Assembly: GCA_943331195.2 (NCBI GenBank)
Contig: CALQKQ020000101.1
Coordinates: forward strand, 1 to 9,837
DNA: 9,837 nt
Direction: 5' to 3'
DNA from: Akkermansia muciniphila
GTDB lineage: Bacteria > Verrucomicrobiota > Verrucomicrobiia > Verrucomicrobiales > V1-33
Shown: positions 7,595-9,837 of the stretch, piece after piece
Layout: the number at the start of each line of letters is the position of its first letter
Numbering within the stretch: the stretch's first letter is position 1
The notes under the pieces: model-generated
What the model was told of the DNA's origin: nothing
Databases searched by the model: none
Seen by the model: the letters and a program-made list of their open reading frames with translations, nothing else
Made by a program: the position numbers and the translations under genes

Positions 7595-7622
7595 CCGCAG
7601 CATGGTTTCCGCCGCATGGTTT
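7595..7622. repeat. Two-copy 14-bp tandem repeat in the nfeD upstream gap
   Basis: CCGCAGCATGGTTT (7595-7608) is followed directly by CCGCCGCATGGTTT (7609-7622), with one mismatch. It lies in the 267-base gap (7450-7716) between the divergent nfeD and PH-like genes. That gap otherwise holds C-rich sequence and the AT-rich patch at 7450-7482, with no gene or clear promoter. It could be two adjacent protein-binding sites or a chance duplication. Confidence 0.35.
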
Positions 7623-7716
7623 CGGCACCGCCCCAGCTCCTGCATTCCGCCTTGTGCCCGCAGCGGAGAATCGCAGGATAACCTCAGGCCCTTCCGCTCG
7701 GCCCCGCCTCCTTCTC

Positions 7717-8172
7717 ATGCCCGCGCCCTTCCAGGAACTCCGCTTCACCCGCTCCCGCCAGGCCCTCGGTTTTTGGCTCGGCGGCCTCTTCCTGCTTTTG
7801 CTCGCCGCTGCCCTAGCCATCCTCTCCTGGTGGCAACTCGACGCCCCCCCGCCTAAGTGGCTGGCCCTCCTCCCCCTGACCCTCGGCGCAGCCGCCCTCA
7901 CCCTAGCGGTCCGCCTCACCCGCCACGCCTATCTGCTGCTCTCCCCCGTAGGCGTGGAAATCTTCCCTTTCTGGAAACCCATCGACCACTTCCAACTCCT
8001 CCCCTGGAGCACCATCGCCGCCGCCGACTTCTCCCCAGACGGCCGCTGGCTCAGCTTCACCCTCGCCAACTACGAAGACGCCAAAGTCATCCTAACGCTA
8101 GATCCGATCCCCTGGCCCGCCCGCGCCCTCCTCCGCACCGCCGTTCAAGGCGTCATGGAAAAACGATCCTAA
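7717..8172 (+). CDS. Small two-TM protein, possible bacterial PH-like domain
   Basis: Hypothetical protein of 151 residues. Two hydrophobic helices (about 17-38, LGFWLGGLFLLLLAAALAIL, and 47-66) are followed by a compact domain of about 80 residues. Its strand pattern, YLLLSPVGVEIFPFW then WSTIAAADFSPDGRWLSFTL and AKVILTL, with a final amphipathic helix ALLRTAVQGVM, resembles membrane-linked bacterial PH (bPH/DUF304-type) domains. The fold is suggested by the pattern only. The ATG at 7717 was chosen because the frame further upstream (open back to 6961) is antisense to nfeD and has no protein character. No Shine-Dalgarno is visible. It is divergent from the nfeD-floA operon with 267 bases between them. 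Its C-rich codon use matches the resident genes. Confidence 0.75.
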   Translation: MPAPFQELRFTRSRQALGFWLGGLFLLLLAAALAILSWWQLDAPPPKWLALLPLTLGAAALTLAVRLTRHAYLLLSPVGVEIFPFWKPIDHFQLLPWSTIAAADFSPDGRWLSFTLANYEDAKVILTLDPIPWPARALLRTAVQGVMEKRS

Positions 8173-8340
8173 TCTAATAAGAGCGACACCCCTCCCCGGC
8201 CCGGAGGCGGCCCCCGCCAAGTCCCGCGCCGCTACAAGGCCCCCTTCCCTCGCCAGCCGCGACGCTGACTCCAAAATCTCCTTGGAGTTCTTCGATGCCC
8301 GCCGGGTGGCTGCCTGCGGAGTTTGACGGTAACGCTATTT
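8173..8340. other. Intergenic stretch with a weak hairpin
   Basis: No gene is supported here. A 7-bp stem, ACTCCAA (8268-8274) with TTGGAGT (8282-8288), has a 7-nt loop but no T-run, so it is a poor intrinsic terminator. The rest is GC-rich sequence without recognisable sites. The boundary between resident and accessory DNA probably lies in or just after this stretch. Confidence 0.4.
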
Positions 8341-8371
8341 TGCACGATAAACTTGACTGGTTTATCGTGCA
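8341..8371. repeat. Perfect 12-bp palindrome with 7-nt loop
   Basis: TGCACGATAAAC (8341-8352) and its exact reverse complement GTTTATCGTGCA (8360-8371) flank the loop TTGACTG. The arms are mixed in composition, unlike the local GC-rich background, so the element is very unlikely to be chance. GTTTTGAG follows, so it could act as a weak terminator for the gene ending at 8172. It could instead be an operator: it precedes the remnants of an accessory locus, and the loop contains TTGACT, a -35-like hexamer, although no good -10 lies at the right distance. An end of a mobile or repetitive element is a third option. Confidence 0.8.
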
Positions 8372-8393
8372 GTTTTGAGTTCATCTACATGCC

Positions 8394-8595
8394 ACCCTTG
8401 GACCAACGCGCGACCGAATCATCCCGGGGAGCCGCGCTGTGCTCCGGGAGGCGGCAGGAGGCTTGGAGAGCCGTTTGCCGCTCTTCCTGCGGGAGCGTTA
8501 CCGAATTCGTACCGTGCCCCTTTTTGGGGGGAGTGCCTGCTGGCGCTGGAAACCCCCGCTTGGGACACCGCCTCCCCGGCGGGATACGCCGGTCT
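8394..8595 (+). pseudogene. Possible degraded coding remnant, frame changing
   Basis: From 8394 one frame reads as plausible protein (RDRIIPGSRAVLREAAG, then LESRLPLFLRERYRIRTVPLF). It becomes implausible after the homopolymer cluster CCCCTTTTTGGGGGG (8517-8531). From there a second frame reads FWGECLLALETPAWDTA. The two join if the length of the cluster is altered. I do not recognise the family. It directly precedes the nucleotidyltransferase remnant and could be its N-terminal part or a partner gene. The evidence is compositional only, and chance reading frames in GC-rich DNA are a real alternative. Confidence 0.25.
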
Positions 8596-9475
8596 TTTCG
8601 CGACCGCTTCCTCAACTACCCGGACTCTTTGGTGCTGATCGGCGGAGCCGCCTGTGACGAGTGGTTCAGCCGCCTCAGCATGACCTTCCGCGCCACCGGC
8701 GACCTTGACATCGTGCTGATCCTGGAAGCCGTGAATGCGGACTTCGTGGCCGCCCTGCGCGGCTTCATCGACGAGGGCGGCTATGAGATCCGCGAGCGCA
8801 GCGCAGGCGGCCCCGCCAGTCCTCTACCGCTTCTCCAAGCCGAAGGACGAGCCCTTTCCCGCAATGCTGGAAATCTTCAGCCGTCTGCCAGAAGGCATCG
8901 CTCTCGCCGAACATCAGACGATCTTTCCGGTCCCGACAGGCGCGAACAACCCCAGCCTCTCCGCCATCCAGGTAGATGCCGACTACCATGCCCTGATCTG
9001 CCAGCAGCGAGAGACCCGAGACGGCCTCGCCTTCGCCTCCGCAACGGCACTCATCCCCCTCAAGGCCAAAGCCTGGCTCGACCTCAGCGCCCGCAGCAAG
9101 CTCGCAGGGCAGACCGTCGATGCCAGAGACATCGCCAAGCATCGCACCGATGTCTTCCCCCTGGCCGCCACCCTAGCCGGGGACACCACGGCAGCACTGC
9201 CCAAACCCATCCGGGCCGATCTGGCGGCGTTCCTGGCCGCGTTCCCCGAAGGATCATCAGAATGGCCGGCCATCCTCGGTGCCATCAAGAATACCGTTGG
9301 CGGAAATCTGAAACCCGCAGCGCCACCCACACTTTTTTCCACCTTCCTCCTTCCTAGTCTCCTTTTCAGATGTGCCCGCAAAACGTCCACGAATGTTATC
9401 GCTAATCTAATGGTATCGTATACAGTTAAGCATCAACTACTTGCGTCGAAAAATGCGACACTACATCACCCCTGA
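8587..9475 (+). pseudogene. AbiEii-like nucleotidyltransferase, frameshifted
   Basis: Proteins of this superfamily include the AbiEii toxins of type IV toxin-antitoxin systems and related nucleotide transferases. The first frame carries SLVLIGGAACDEWFS and FRATGDLDIVL (8626-8727), the GG...DxD active-site signature. The match then jumps by one base to the next frame at about 8811 and continues as PPVLYRFSKPKDEPFPAMLEI. Later come LIPLKAKAWLDLSAR (about 9050-9092) and VDARDIAKHRTDVFPLA (about 9117-9167), the K...D..D pattern of the AbiEii C-terminal domain. Dropping one C from the CCCC run at 8811-8814 restores a continuous frame through AGGPPVLYRF. No proper start codon lies near the fold; the frame is open to an ATG at 8389, but through unconvincing sequence. 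The tail after GGNLKP (about 9320) also looks unrelated. So the gene is probably decayed, unless the extra base is a sequencing error. Confidence 0.75.
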
Positions 9476-9614
9476 CGACCTCCCGCTAAACAGGCTCTTC
9501 GACGATTTCGAGGCGCACTGGATTTACAACCAGCTCGCTCCCTCGGCGCGGCGAATCCCCGCCAAGAACTGGCGCGGCGCAACCAACAAACCGGCGAGGA
9601 TCTCCACTTTTTGA
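9453..9614 (+). CDS. Short unrecognised ORF, possibly a gene fragment
   Basis: A 53-residue frame begins MRHYITPDDLPLNRLFDDFEAHW and stays plausible to about APSARRIPA. After about 9560 a different frame looks more protein-like (QELARRNQQTGEDLHF, then LIEHFAGNEQL, stop at about 9673). This suggests a frameshifted fragment of a gene of at least 70 residues. It is preceded by an AT-rich stretch (9385-9450) that could hold a promoter, but no convincing -35/-10 pair or ribosome binding site is seen. It overlaps the non-conserved tail of the nucleotidyltransferase frame. The family is unknown, and it may not be expressed. Confidence 0.25.
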   Translation: MRHYITPDDLPLNRLFDDFEAHWIYNQLAPSARRIPAKNWRGATNKPARISTF

Positions 9615-9837
9615 TTGAGCACTTTGCTGGCAACGAGCAGCTCACAAGGGAGTTCCAACCCGCCTGAAGAGGCCCGAGGGAGGGGCGCTTTCGCTTCTAA
9701 CTGAACCCATGAGACTCCCCAGACCGCAAGAACCTTCCATTCCGATGAGAAAAAGGCGAAAAACCGCCGCATGTCACTTTTTAAGTTAGAAAATGAAAAC
9801 CGCTCGGCCCTCCGAAAATCTCGCAAAAATCCGCCCC
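9615..9837. other. No supported gene
   Basis: Apart from the possible out-of-frame continuation to about 9673 noted for the short ORF, nothing is supported here. A minus-strand frame at 9524-9826 is open but has no recognisable motifs. The last 100 bases are A-rich compared with the rest of the window, which would suit an intergenic or promoter region for a gene beyond the window. Confidence 0.4.

Noticed and set aside
6961..7716. Long plus-strand frame running into the gene at 7717
   Set aside because: It is antisense to nfeD, is low-complexity Arg/Pro/Gln-rich, and has no protein motif. Only the part from the ATG at 7717 looks real.
8323..8586. Extension of the nucleotidyltransferase frame upstream to a TTG or to the ATG at 8389
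   Set aside because: The sequence before about 8587 is not protein-like in this frame, and the palindrome would fall inside the TTG-started version.
9320..9475. C-terminal tail of the nucleotidyltransferase frame as a real domain
   Set aside because: The tail loses the composition of the preceding protein and runs into AT-rich sequence. It is probably read-through after loss of the true end.
1..9837. CRISPR array, tRNA, rRNA, transposase or attachment sites
   Set aside because: No regularly spaced repeats, cloverleaf sequences, rRNA-like blocks, recognisable transposase motifs or paired terminal repeats were found on reading the window.

Overview
The window is GC-rich and, up to about 8.2 kb, tightly packed with genes whose codons mostly end in C. 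The flotillin/NfeD pair, the Omp85 protein, the crystallin-J1-like ADP-ribosylglycohydrolase and the HTTM-like membrane protein suggest a Gram-negative member of the PVC group, most likely Verrucomicrobiota (Opitutales-like). This is inference from protein content and style; there is no rRNA to confirm it. Most starts lack a clear Shine-Dalgarno sequence.

Layout. (1) 2-1831, +: the 3' part of bamA, the outer-membrane beta-barrel assembly protein, followed by a good intrinsic terminator. (2) 1935-2570, -: a HAD-family phosphatase with an unusual DxS nucleophile motif. It is divergent from (3) 2653-5437, +: three closely spaced genes, a small membrane-anchored protein, an HTTM-like polytopic membrane protein and a crystallin-J1/SelJ-type ADP-ribosylglycohydrolase homologue. 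(4) 7449 back to 5411, -: nfeD, floA and an unrecognised single-TM protein, the flotillin membrane-microdomain cluster. Its last gene overlaps the ADP-ribosylglycohydrolase gene tail to tail by 27 bases. (5) 7717-8172, +: a small two-TM protein with a possible bacterial PH-like domain, divergent from nfeD.

(6) 8173-9837: a region of different character. It has a perfect 12-bp palindrome with a 7-nt loop, then coding-like debris in changing frames, then a clearly recognisable AbiEii-type nucleotidyltransferase gene broken by what looks like one extra C in a CCCC run. A short unrecognised ORF and about 220 bases with no supported gene follow. This looks like accessory DNA, the decayed remains of a type IV toxin-antitoxin-like or related nucleotidyltransferase locus.

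No tRNA, rRNA, CRISPR array, transposase or attachment site could be supported. I see no complete novel system. The best leads are the membrane-protein trio at 2653-5437, the third gene of the flotillin cluster, and the palindrome plus broken nucleotidyltransferase at 8341-9475.
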